A DNA stretch of 33,000 bases from Phycisphaerales bacterium (GTDB lineage: Bacteria > Planctomycetota > Phycisphaerae > Sedimentisphaerales > Anaerobacaceae): positions 1,398,911-1,431,910 of the forward strand of contig CP070678.1 in the NCBI GenBank assembly GCA_020352515.1. The letters are read 5' to 3'. The notes beneath the pieces are model-generated. The model made no database searches and was not told where the DNA came from. It saw nothing but the letters and a program-made list of their open reading frames with translations. The translations under genes and the position numbers were made by a program. Positions 23,861 through 32,160 of this stretch are shown here, piece after piece (position 1 is the stretch's first letter; every line of letters starts with the position of its first letter).

Positions 23861-26149
23861 ATGATTATTCACAATGACTTCAACAAGCTTTCGCTCATAT
23901 TGTGCACGCTGATTCTGCTGTCCGGGCCCGCGAGAGCTCGCGAATACCATGTTTCAGTCGAAGGCAATGACACAAAGGCAGGTACAGCCGCAACGCCTTT
24001 TCGGACAATCTCCAGGGCTGCAGAGTCTGCACGGCCGGGCGATGTGATCACCGTGCACGAGGGCGTCTATCGCGAACGAATCAAGCCACCGCGCGGCGGG
24101 GAGTCCCGGCAGAAACGCATTGTTTACCGGGCTGCGCCGGGGGAGAAGGTCATTATCAAAGGCTCCGAGGTCATCAAGGGCTGGCGGAAGCTTCAAAACG
24201 ACACCTGGAAAGTCACCCTGCCCAACGCCTTTTTCGGGGACTTCAACCCGTACAGCGACCTTATTAAGGGCGACTGGTTCAATCCTCGGGGCCGGGCTCA
24301 CCACACCGGGGCGGTTTATCTGAACGGTCACTGGCTCACCGAAGCGCGCGCGCTCGACGATGTGCTCAAACCCGCCGATGAAGCGTCGCCGCCCAAGGCG
24401 GACGGGCAGTATCTGCTGAATGTAGCCTGGCTGCGGCCGGGTAGAGGCGAGGAAAACGCCGCGCGGATTGCGGCGGCCGGTTTTGCAGCCCAGAGCGGCA
24501 TTCAAAAAGCTCCCTGCTCGGAGGGGGGAGAATGCATCGGCTGGATTGAGCACGGTGATTGGGCTCGATATGAGCAGATAGACTTCGGGCGTCGCACGGA
24601 CCTGATCGAGATTCGCGCTGCCTCTGCAACCGGCGGCGGGACCATCGAGATTCACCTTGACGCGCCAAACGGGGAGCTTCTCGGCGCGTGTCCGGTCACC
24701 AATACGGGTGACTGGCAATCGTGGTCTTCGTTTGCCGCAAGGGTCAAGCCGGTCAGCGGGATCAAGACGATCTGCCTGGTGTTCAGGAGGCCCAAATCCG
24801 AATCGGATACCCAGTTATGGTTCGCACAGGTGGACGAGACGAACACCACGATCTGGGCGCAGTTCAAAGACGTAAATCCCAACGAAGCGGAGGTTGAGAT
24901 CAACGTCCGGCGGACGGTCTTTTACCCGGACACCCCCGGCATCGATTACATCACCGTTCGCGGGTTCACGATGATGCACGCGGCCACGCCGTGGGCTCCG
25001 CCAACCGCCGAGCAGATCGGCCTTATCGGTACCCACTGGAGCAAGGGGTGGATCATCGAAGACAACGATATCCGCTACTCTACCTGCGTGGGGGTCACCC
25101 TCGGCAAATACGGCGACCGGTGGGATAACACGTCGCAAAACACGGCCGAAGGCTACGTCAAGACAATCGAGCGAGCACTGCAAAACGGCTGGTCAAGCGA
25201 CAACATCGGCCACCACGTCGTCCGCAATAACCGTATTTCGCATTGCGAGCAGGCGGGCATCGTCGGCAGCCTGGGGGCGGTCTTCAGCACCATCACCGGG
25301 AACGTCATCCACGACATCCATGTCCGTCGGCTGTTTAGCGGGGCCGAGATGGCGGGCATCAAGATTCACGCCGCAATCGACACCCACATCATCTGTAACC
25401 ATATCCACCGCACATGCCGCGGCATCTGGCTCGACTGGATGGCGCAGGGCACGAGGGTCACCCGAAACCTGCTCCACGACAACCACGGCAGCCAGGACCT
25501 CTTCGTCGAGGTCAATCACGGGCCGTTTCTCGTGGACAACAACCTGTTTCTTTCGCCGAACTCCCTGCTCGATATGTCGGAGGGCGGAGCGTATGTGCAC
25601 AACCTGTTCGCGGGTCGAATTGTGCTCCGGCCTGAACTGAGGCGCGAGACCCCGTTCCACAAGGCCCACTCGACTGAAGTCGCGGGCCTGCGCAATATCA
25701 AGGGCGGCGATGACCGCTTCTACAACAACATCTTCGTGGGCCACGATGGTCTGGCTCCGTACGACAAGGCCGTATTGCCCATGCAGACCGCCGGCAACGT
25801 CTTTCTCAAGGGCGCACGACCCTCCAGGCACGAGCAGGATGCGCTCGTGCGGCCGCAGTTCGATCCCGGAATCAAGCTCGTCGAACGGGACGACGGCGTT
25901 TACCTCCATGTCACGCTCGAAAAGTCCTGGGCTCAGGAGAACAAGCGCCGGCTCGTGACGACCGCACTGCTCGGAAACGCGAAAATCCCCGACCTGCCTT
26001 ATGAGCTGCCCGACGGCTCGCCATACCGCATCGAAACCGATTACTTCGACAGCAAGAGAAACGCCGTCAATCTGTGCCCGGGCCCCTTTGAGCTCGCCGG
26101 CGACGCCGCCCGCGTGATGAAAGTCTGGCCTCCAGTCACCGCCGAATAG
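23861..26149 (+). CDS. Exported GH120-like beta-xylosidase (right-handed beta-helix) with inserted CBM6-like module
   Basis: The 762-residue protein has a signal peptide (residues 1-26, ending ARA). The family-typical GH120 start follows: YHVSVEGNDTKAGTAATPF, then GDVITVHEGVYRE and LPNAFFGDFNPYSD. A parallel beta-helix runs to about residue 640 (ITVRGFTMMHAATPWAPP; HHVVRNNRISHCEQAGIVG). Family members remove xylose from xylo-oligosaccharides. Candidate catalytic acids lie in the conserved core, Asp525 (GIWLDWMAQG) and Glu550 (LFVEVNHGP), assigned by similarity from memory only. Residues about 195-310 are an extra module with CBM6 features (GWIEHGDWARYEQIDFG; IRAASATGGGTIEIHLD). The protein is therefore longer than plain GH120 enzymes (about 640 residues). 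The neighbours also suggest extracellular glycan use. Confidence 0.85.
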   Translation: MIIHNDFNKLSLILCTLILLSGPARAREYHVSVEGNDTKAGTAATPFRTISRAAESARPGDVITVHEGVYRERIKPPRGGESRQKRIVYRAAPGEKVIIKGSEVIKGWRKLQNDTWKVTLPNAFFGDFNPYSDLIKGDWFNPRGRAHHTGAVYLNGHWLTEARALDDVLKPADEASPPKADGQYLLNVAWLRPGRGEENAARIAAAGFAAQSGIQKAPCSEGGECIGWIEHGDWARYEQIDFGRRTDLIEIRAASATGGGTIEIHLDAPNGELLGACPVTNTGDWQSWSSFAARVKPVSGIKTICLVFRRPKSESDTQLWFAQVDETNTTIWAQFKDVNPNEAEVEINVRRTVFYPDTPGIDYITVRGFTMMHAATPWAPPTAEQIGLIGTHWSKGWIIEDNDIRYSTCVGVTLGKYGDRWDNTSQNTAEGYVKTIERALQNGWSSDNIGHHVVRNNRISHCEQAGIVGSLGAVFSTITGNVIHDIHVRRLFSGAEMAGIKIHAAIDTHIICNHIHRTCRGIWLDWMAQGTRVTRNLLHDNHGSQDLFVEVNHGPFLVDNNLFLSPNSLLDMSEGGAYVHNLFAGRIVLRPELRRETPFHKAHSTEVAGLRNIKGGDDRFYNNIFVGHDGLAPYDKAVLPMQTAGNVFLKGARPSRHEQDALVRPQFDPGIKLVERDDGVYLHVTLEKSWAQENKRRLVTTALLGNAKIPDLPYELPDGSPYRIETDYFDSKRNAVNLCPGPFELAGDAARVMKVWPPVTAE

Positions 26150-26154
26150 GTCTC

Positions 26155-26183
26155 TTGCATTCGAGAGCCGCACAGGGTAGTAT
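26155..26183 (+). promoter_or_regulatory. Promoter of the isomerase-like gene
   Basis: TTGCAT (26155-26160), a 17-base spacer and TAGTAT (26178-26183) begin right after the GH120-like stop codon and give a leader of about 120 bases. Confidence 0.5.
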
Positions 26184-26311
26184 GGACATTCGATTTGGGA
26201 ATGATCAGTCCCGGTTGGGTGGGCCGGCAAAAAGCACGATCATCCCCTATCGTACGCGGGTCGAAGAGCCCCGGACGGACTGATTGCACTGTGCATTATT
26301 GGAGAGCTATT

Positions 26312-27874
26312 ATGAACACGCGTGAACCGGTGTCGAGATGTGTGTGCCGCGGTATGAGCCGGCGGCGATTCCTGGCCGGATGTGCCGCATGCGCCGCAAC
26401 AGCAAGGTATCTGGCCGCCCCGAGCAGCCTTAAAGCGGCCGCGAGCGACGACAAAGTGCGCATTCGCGTCGTATATTCGCTCCACGGTCCCCTGCAAGAC
26501 CGCCCGGACTGGCCGAACAAGGGCTTTGATTTTCGCCCCGTCATGCAGCGGATCAATACCGAGCTGGCCGGGCGATGTCCGGGTTTTGTGTTCCTCTCGT
26601 CAATTGCCAACGGACCCGACCAGGCCAAGAAAATCCTCGAACAGGATAAGTCCGCTGCCGTTGACGGCTACCTTGTCTACCAGATGAACTGCTGGAACCG
26701 CGTTGTGCAAACAATAGCGACGACCGGCAAGCCCGTACTTTATGCCGACTTCCAGTATGCCGGAAGCGGTGGTTTCCTTGTTTACACGGCCGGTTTCCTC
26801 CGCAGCCGAACGCCGAACGTCGGCTTTGTCGCCTCATCTCGAATCGACGATTTGGCCGAAGCAGTAAAGTGCTTCGAAATGGTTAAGAAGGCCGGCTCGG
26901 TATCAGATTTCGTCGCTGCAACGGCGCGGGTGCGCATCGCGCGGACTGCGAAACCGGGCCCGTTCGGCTGCAAACCTGACAAGCTCAACGTTCTCTCGCC
27001 CGGCGACTGCCTGGCGCGCATGAAAGAGTCCAAAATCCTGGCCGTTCGGGGACAGGAATCAGGGCCCGCAGGACCCGTAATGGGAATACCGATGGAGAAC
27101 GTCTCTTTCGCGGAGGTCAACGAAGCGTGGAAAGACGCGGACAAGGATGCGGCTCGCGCGGTCGCCGAGCGCTGGCGGAAGAACGCCGCGGTCGTCCTCG
27201 ACGTCTCACAGGATACCCTCGAATCGTCGGCGGCCATGTACCTCGGCATGAAGGCCGTCTTAAAAAAGCACGCCGCCAACGCCATTACCATGAACTGCCT
27301 GGGCGGATTCTACGGCGGCCACATCCACGCATATCCCTGCCTGGGCTTCCACGAGCTGTGCAATGAGGGACTTATAGGCGCGTGCGAGTGTGATGTGCGA
27401 TCCACGGCGACAATGGTTGCCGTCACCGCAATGACACAGGGCCGGCCGGGCTACATCTCCGATCCCGTCATCGATACGTCCAAGCGCCAAATCATATATG
27501 CCCACTGCGTCGCGTCAAACCGCGTGTTTGGACCTCAAGGCTCGACCAACCCGTTCGAGATACTCACACATTCGGAAGACCGCCAGGGCGCCTCGGTGCG
27601 ATCGATCCTGCCGATTGGCTACATGACCACGACTCTTGAGTTCGAACAGCAGCGAAAAGAAATACTCTTTCACCAGGGCAAGGCCGTGGACAATGACCGC
27701 AACGACCGGGCATGCCGCACGAAGCTCGCGGCAGAACCCGTCGGCGACATCGAAAAGCTCTTCACCATGTGGGACCGGTGGGGCTGGCATCGCGTCACTT
27801 TCTATGGTGACCTGAAGGAGCCCGTCCATGCCCTGGCCGACGCGATGCGGTGGAAGGTGGTGGAGGAGGCATAA
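26312..27874 (+). CDS. Tat-exported L-fucose/L-arabinose isomerase-like protein
   Basis: The ATG at 26312 is chosen because GGAGAG (26301-26306) precedes it and a Tat signal follows (SRRRFLAG, residues 16-23, then Ala/Cys-rich). The longer upstream frame has no ribosome site. The 520-residue protein resembles the fucose/arabinose isomerase fold, with an N-terminal Rossmann-like region (DGYLVYQMNCWNRVVQ). The C-terminal part has conserved acidic and His residues (GGHIHAYPCLGFHELCNEG; GACECDVRSTATM; IIYAHCVASNR) where the family binds its metal and sugar. Such isomerases are normally cytosolic, so the Tat signal is odd. Similar exported members are frequent in planctomycetes as far as I recall. 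Activity is unproven; sugar binding is the safer call. Confidence 0.75.
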   Translation: MNTREPVSRCVCRGMSRRRFLAGCAACAATARYLAAPSSLKAAASDDKVRIRVVYSLHGPLQDRPDWPNKGFDFRPVMQRINTELAGRCPGFVFLSSIANGPDQAKKILEQDKSAAVDGYLVYQMNCWNRVVQTIATTGKPVLYADFQYAGSGGFLVYTAGFLRSRTPNVGFVASSRIDDLAEAVKCFEMVKKAGSVSDFVAATARVRIARTAKPGPFGCKPDKLNVLSPGDCLARMKESKILAVRGQESGPAGPVMGIPMENVSFAEVNEAWKDADKDAARAVAERWRKNAAVVLDVSQDTLESSAAMYLGMKAVLKKHAANAITMNCLGGFYGGHIHAYPCLGFHELCNEGLIGACECDVRSTATMVAVTAMTQGRPGYISDPVIDTSKRQIIYAHCVASNRVFGPQGSTNPFEILTHSEDRQGASVRSILPIGYMTTTLEFEQQRKEILFHQGKAVDNDRNDRACRTKLAAEPVGDIEKLFTMWDRWGWHRVTFYGDLKEPVHALADAMRWKVVEEA

Positions 27875-28057
27875 GCGGCCGGATGTGCCTCGGGGGCTCT
27901 TTGCAGGGGCTTCGGCTTCGGGCCGGCAAGGGAGCGGTTACGGTGCGCTGCAACACCAGGTGCTCGGAATCATCCCGGCCGAAAGTCGCGGATGGGCCCG
28001 CCCCGGGCGCCGCCGGGTTAAGGTTCGCCGTTGATTAATATAGTGGGGATATATTAG

Positions 28058-31000
28058 ATGAAACGGACACAGTTGATAGGAAACAATACTGAGGACCCGG
28101 CGCCCTGGGCTGTCCGCCGTGTATTGCCGGTTCTTCTGCTCTTGGGCCTCTCGCGTCCTTTGCCCGCCGAACAAACGAACGGCGGGGCCGACTGGCCCAT
28201 GTGGCGCCATGACGCCGCCCGAAGCGCCGCCACCTCGCACTCGCTGCCGGCCCGGCTGCATCTGCAATGGGTCAGACGCATGCGTCGGCCGGCCCCGGCA
28301 TGGCCCGAGGAGCAGTACAAGCTCCGCTTCGACCTTTCCTACGAGCCGGTCGTGATGGGCAAACTAATCTTTGTGCCCTCAATGGTCGGCGACAAAGTCA
28401 CGGCCTATGATACCGACACCGGCCGGCAGGTCTGGCGATTCTACTGCGACGGCCCCGTCAGATTCGCTCCGGTCGCCTGGAAGGACAGGATATTCTTCGT
28501 CAGTGACGACGGACACCTCTACTGCCTCATGGCGGCCGACGGCCGCTTGGTGTGGAAGATTCGCCTCGGGCCGTCGGATGCGCGTATACTGGGCAACGGC
28601 CGCCTCATATCCACCTGGCCAGCAAGGGGCGCCCCGGTGCTCCTCGACGACCGGATATACTGCGCCGCCGGCATCTGGCCGTTCATGGGCGTCTTCATCT
28701 ACGCCATCGACGCCGAAACAGGCGCGACCGTCTGGGAGAACACGGGCGGCGGCTCAACATACATGACGCAACAGCACAACAGCCCTGCGTTCGGCGCGGT
28801 CGCGCCCCAGGGGTATCTCGCCGCCACAGGCGACAGGCTTCTTATACCGAGCAGGACAACCCCCGCCTGCTACGACAGACGAACGGGCCGGCTGATCTAC
28901 TATCGGCTGTCCAACAGGGGCATGGGCAAGCACGTGGGCGGCTACAACGTCTATGTCTGGAAGGACCTCTTCTTCAACAACAGCATCATGTACCGGCTGC
29001 GCGACGGCGAAGGAATCGTCAAAACGGCTGTGCAGGTGCCGGCCGAAGATGCGATTGTCGCCTTCGACAAGGATGGACGTATCGTCGCATACCTGCCCGA
29101 GAAGGTCCCCCCGGCCCAAAAAGCAAAGAACGAGCCCGAGATAAAGGCGAAAGCCCTCTGGAAGGCCGAATTCGGGGCGGCGGTTGACAAAATCCACATC
29201 AGGGCCGGCGCCCGCCTCTACGGCAGCAACAGCCGGGGCAACATTGCCGCCATTGACACCGGCACGCCGGGGCAGGGTGACACCAAAACCAGAATCTCCT
29301 GGAGCTACCGTATAAAAGGCAGCGTATGGAACATGTTGGCGGCAGACGACAAGCTCTTTGTCGTCACCGAAGACGGGCTGCTCTATTGTTTCGGCGGCGA
29401 TGAGGTGGAAACCAAATGGCACGGCCTGGGCGACAGGCTCTCCCTGCAGGTCCCTCGTAAGGCCCGCCGCACAGCAAAACGAATACTCGAAGCCGCCGGG
29501 GCCAAGCAAGGGTACTGCCTTCTGTTGGGCGCAGGTAACGGCGGTCTGGCCAAGGCGATTTTGGCCGAGTCCGATTTCCATATAATAGCTGTTGAGCCGG
29601 ACCTCCGTGCGGTCGCCTCGCTACGGCAGGAAATGGACGAGGCGGGCGCCTACGGCCAACGTATCTCGATTCTCCCCGGCGATATTTCGACGCTGCAGCT
29701 ACCACCGTACCTCGCAAGCCTCATTGTGGCCGAGGACTCTGTCCCCCGGGGCCTCGACCGATCGGTGGAATATGTCCAAAAGGTCTATCACTCCCTCAGG
29801 CCCTATGGCGGAACCGCCTGGCTTACAGCAGGCAGAAGAGCGAGAGCCGCCGCCCGCCGAATAGCGAGCCTCGACCTTCCCGGAAGCAGAATTGAAGCCA
29901 TGACCGCCGCTGTTGTACTGCGCCGGGAGGGCCCCTTGCCGGGCTCGGGCGACTGGATCGGCCAGTATGGCGACCCCGCCAATACCGTGGTCTCCAAGGA
30001 CGACCTCAGGGCGCCCTTGGGCCTGCTCTGGTTCGGCGATGATTCCGAGTTCACCGACGTCCTTCCAAGGCACGGTCACGGCCCGCCGGAGCAGGTTGTC
30101 GGAGGAAGGCTTTTCATCGAGGGCATCGATTCGATAAGTGCACGCGACGTCTACACCGGCCGCGCCCTGTGGAAGAAAAAGCTCAAAAGCCCCGAGACGT
30201 TCGGGCTGTACTACGATGGATCGTACAAAGGCAATCACAGAGACCTCTCCTACAACCAGCTTCATATCCCCGGAGCAAACACCCGAGGGACCAACTTCGT
30301 GGCCACCCGGGACAAACTCTACATCATAGACGCAGCCAAATGCCTGGTCCTCGATGCGGCCACCGGCGTGCAGCTCGACCTCTTCACGCTTCCCGACCGC
30401 GAAGGCAAACCGGCGGCGAGCTGGGCGTATATCGGAGTTTACGGCGATTACCTGTTGGCCGGCGCCGATTTCGTTGCCTACCTTGACCTGCTCGCAGGCA
30501 ATAACAAGAAACTGGATGGATCTGCAAGGTTCTTCGACAAGTATGCGAGCAAGAGGCTTGTTGTCATGGATCGCCACACGGGCCGGGTCCGCTGGACCGC
30601 GGATGCTAATATCGGATTCATCCACAACTGCATAGCAGCAGGCCAAGGTCGAATTTTCCTCCTCGACGGGCTGCCGCCCTACCTCGCGAAGGTAATGGCC
30701 GAGAGAAATATCGAGATAAATTCGACCGCCAGAATCATCTCCCTCGATGTGCGCGACGGCTCGGTTGTCTGGGAAAAGACCGACGGTGTGTTCGGAAGCT
30801 GGCTGGGCTATTCCGAGCAGTACGATATCCTCCTGCAGGGATACAGAAAGTCACGCGACATGGTGCCCGAGCCAGGCGACAGGATGGCCACCTGGCGGGG
30901 CACAACCGGCCGGCCCCTTTGGGACAGGGCTATCGAATACAGCGGACCTTGTATGCTCCACGGAGAAAAAATCATCACCCAGGAGGCCGCCTACGACCTG

Positions 31001-31927
31001 CTGACCGGCGAGCGGATCATGCGCGAACACCCGCTCACAGGCGAGCCGGTTGAGTGGGGCTACGCTCGCAACTATGGCTGCAATACCGTTATCGCCGCCA
31101 GGAACCTCCTGACCTTTCGCTCCGCCGCGGCCGGTTACTTCAACCTCGCAAACGACGGCGGCACAGGCAATTTCGGTGGTTTCAAGTCCGGCTGCACCAG
31201 CAATCTCATAGTGGCAAACGGCGTCTTGAACGCGCCCGAATACACGAGAACCTGTACGTGCAGCTATCAGAACCAGACCTCGCTCGCGTTGGTCCACATG
31301 CCCCAGGTCGAGACCTGGACCTTCAATCGCATAAAGGCGGGCAACTGGCCGATACGCAGGCTCGGCGTCAACTTCGGCGCCCCGGGCGATAGAAAGGCGG
31401 CCAACGGAACCCTCTGGCTGGACTATCCCAGCGTCGGCGGGCCCTCGCCCCCTGTGAAGATAGCCGTCGCCCCGAAAAAGCCCCAATGGTTCAGGTCGCA
31501 CTCCTCCCGAATACGAAAGGGCGTTCTCGAATGGGTCGAGGCATCGGGTGCAAAGGGCATCACGAGCATCAGCATCAAGCTTGACGCCGGCGGCCGCAGG
31601 ACACGCGAATCCGGCGCATCTGAGCCGGACCCGCTCGCTGATTGCAGACAGGGGCGATACACGGTACGCCTCCATTTCGCCGAGCCCGACGCAATCAGCG
31701 AAGGGCAGCGTGTTTTTGATGTGGCTCTCCAGGGCGACACGGTCCTGAAGAACTTCGACATTGTCAAAGAAGCAGGCGCGCCCGGTATCGGGATTGTCAG
31801 AGAGTTCTCCTGTGTGCGGGCGCCCGACAATCTGGATATAACACTGCACTCGAAAGTCGAGGGCGTCGAGACGGTCATTTGTGGAATCGAGGTGATTGCC
31901 GAGCTGCCTGCTCGTCCCATTGAATGA
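28058..31927 (+). CDS. Exported PQQ-like propeller protein with embedded methyltransferase-like and C-terminal malectin-like domains
   Basis: The 1289-residue protein has a hydrophobic signal near residues 21-36. A PQQ/quinoprotein-type propeller follows (ADWPMWRHDAARSA; repeated AYDTDTGRQVWRF, YCLMAADGRLVWKI, YAIDAETGATVWEN). About residues 465-630 look like a class I SAM-dependent methyltransferase: LLLGAGNGGLAKAIL with the glycine loop at 491-495, an acidic VEPD strand end, then LPGDIS. Propeller blades resume at about 640 (ISARDVYTGRALWKK; VVMDRHTGRVRWTA) and continue to about 1130. Residues about 1145-1285 are malectin-like (RYTVRLHFAEP; RVFDVALQG), a carbohydrate-binding fold. Catalysis is uncertain because an exported protein has no obvious SAM supply. 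The gene stands alone, 183 bases after the isomerase-like gene. Confidence 0.85.
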   Translation: MKRTQLIGNNTEDPAPWAVRRVLPVLLLLGLSRPLPAEQTNGGADWPMWRHDAARSAATSHSLPARLHLQWVRRMRRPAPAWPEEQYKLRFDLSYEPVVMGKLIFVPSMVGDKVTAYDTDTGRQVWRFYCDGPVRFAPVAWKDRIFFVSDDGHLYCLMAADGRLVWKIRLGPSDARILGNGRLISTWPARGAPVLLDDRIYCAAGIWPFMGVFIYAIDAETGATVWENTGGGSTYMTQQHNSPAFGAVAPQGYLAATGDRLLIPSRTTPACYDRRTGRLIYYRLSNRGMGKHVGGYNVYVWKDLFFNNSIMYRLRDGEGIVKTAVQVPAEDAIVAFDKDGRIVAYLPEKVPPAQKAKNEPEIKAKALWKAEFGAAVDKIHIRAGARLYGSNSRGNIAAIDTGTPGQGDTKTRISWSYRIKGSVWNMLAADDKLFVVTEDGLLYCFGGDEVETKWHGLGDRLSLQVPRKARRTAKRILEAAGAKQGYCLLLGAGNGGLAKAILAESDFHIIAVEPDLRAVASLRQEMDEAGAYGQRISILPGDISTLQLPPYLASLIVAEDSVPRGLDRSVEYVQKVYHSLRPYGGTAWLTAGRRARAAARRIASLDLPGSRIEAMTAAVVLRREGPLPGSGDWIGQYGDPANTVVSKDDLRAPLGLLWFGDDSEFTDVLPRHGHGPPEQVVGGRLFIEGIDSISARDVYTGRALWKKKLKSPETFGLYYDGSYKGNHRDLSYNQLHIPGANTRGTNFVATRDKLYIIDAAKCLVLDAATGVQLDLFTLPDREGKPAASWAYIGVYGDYLLAGADFVAYLDLLAGNNKKLDGSARFFDKYASKRLVVMDRHTGRVRWTADANIGFIHNCIAAGQGRIFLLDGLPPYLAKVMAERNIEINSTARIISLDVRDGSVVWEKTDGVFGSWLGYSEQYDILLQGYRKSRDMVPEPGDRMATWRGTTGRPLWDRAIEYSGPCMLHGEKIITQEAAYDLLTGERIMREHPLTGEPVEWGYARNYGCNTVIAARNLLTFRSAAAGYFNLANDGGTGNFGGFKSGCTSNLIVANGVLNAPEYTRTCTCSYQNQTSLALVHMPQVETWTFNRIKAGNWPIRRLGVNFGAPGDRKAANGTLWLDYPSVGGPSPPVKIAVAPKKPQWFRSHSSRIRKGVLEWVEASGAKGITSISIKLDAGGRRTRESGASEPDPLADCRQGRYTVRLHFAEPDAISEGQRVFDVALQGDTVLKNFDIVKEAGAPGIGIVREFSCVRAPDNLDITLHSKVEGVETVICGIEVIAELPARPIE

Positions 31928-31983
31928 GGCTGCCCCGGAACAGGTTCACCGGCACATGTGCTAACGAGTAAATGCTGCGATCA

Positions 31984-32003
31984 CCTGCCGTTGCGCCGGC
32001 AGG
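31984..32003 (+). other. Hairpin downstream of the propeller gene
   Basis: CCTGCCG (31984-31990) and CGGCAGG (31997-32003) form a perfect seven-pair stem with a six-base loop, 56 bases after the stop codon. No T-run follows, so it is not a classical intrinsic terminator, though it may protect the mRNA end. Confidence 0.35.
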
Positions 32004-32061
32004 AAGGTACGCCTGCAGGCTGCAAGAGGCATTGAATAGCCGCAAATTGACATATGTTCGC

Positions 32062-32090
32062 TTGACCGCCGGTGCCTCCTGCGGTATGCT
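32062..32090 (+). promoter_or_regulatory. Promoter of the GLUG-repeat gene
   Basis: TTGACC (32062-32067), a 17-base spacer and TATGCT (32085-32090) lie 70 bases before the ATG at 32161. A second TTGACA at 32047-32052 has no well-placed -10. Confidence 0.6.
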
Positions 32091-32160
32091 ATGCATTAGC
32101 GAAATGAGGCCAAGTCGTCTGCGACCCTGTTACACCAAACACGGGAACGGAGGATCGAAA

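Noticed and set aside
27875..28057. Short plus-strand open frames before the propeller gene
   Set aside because: They overlap the preceding gene's end, have no ribosome site and show Arg/Gly-rich non-coding-like composition.
31984..32003. Intrinsic terminator after the propeller gene
   Set aside because: The hairpin is perfect but no T-run follows, so it was kept only as a hairpin.
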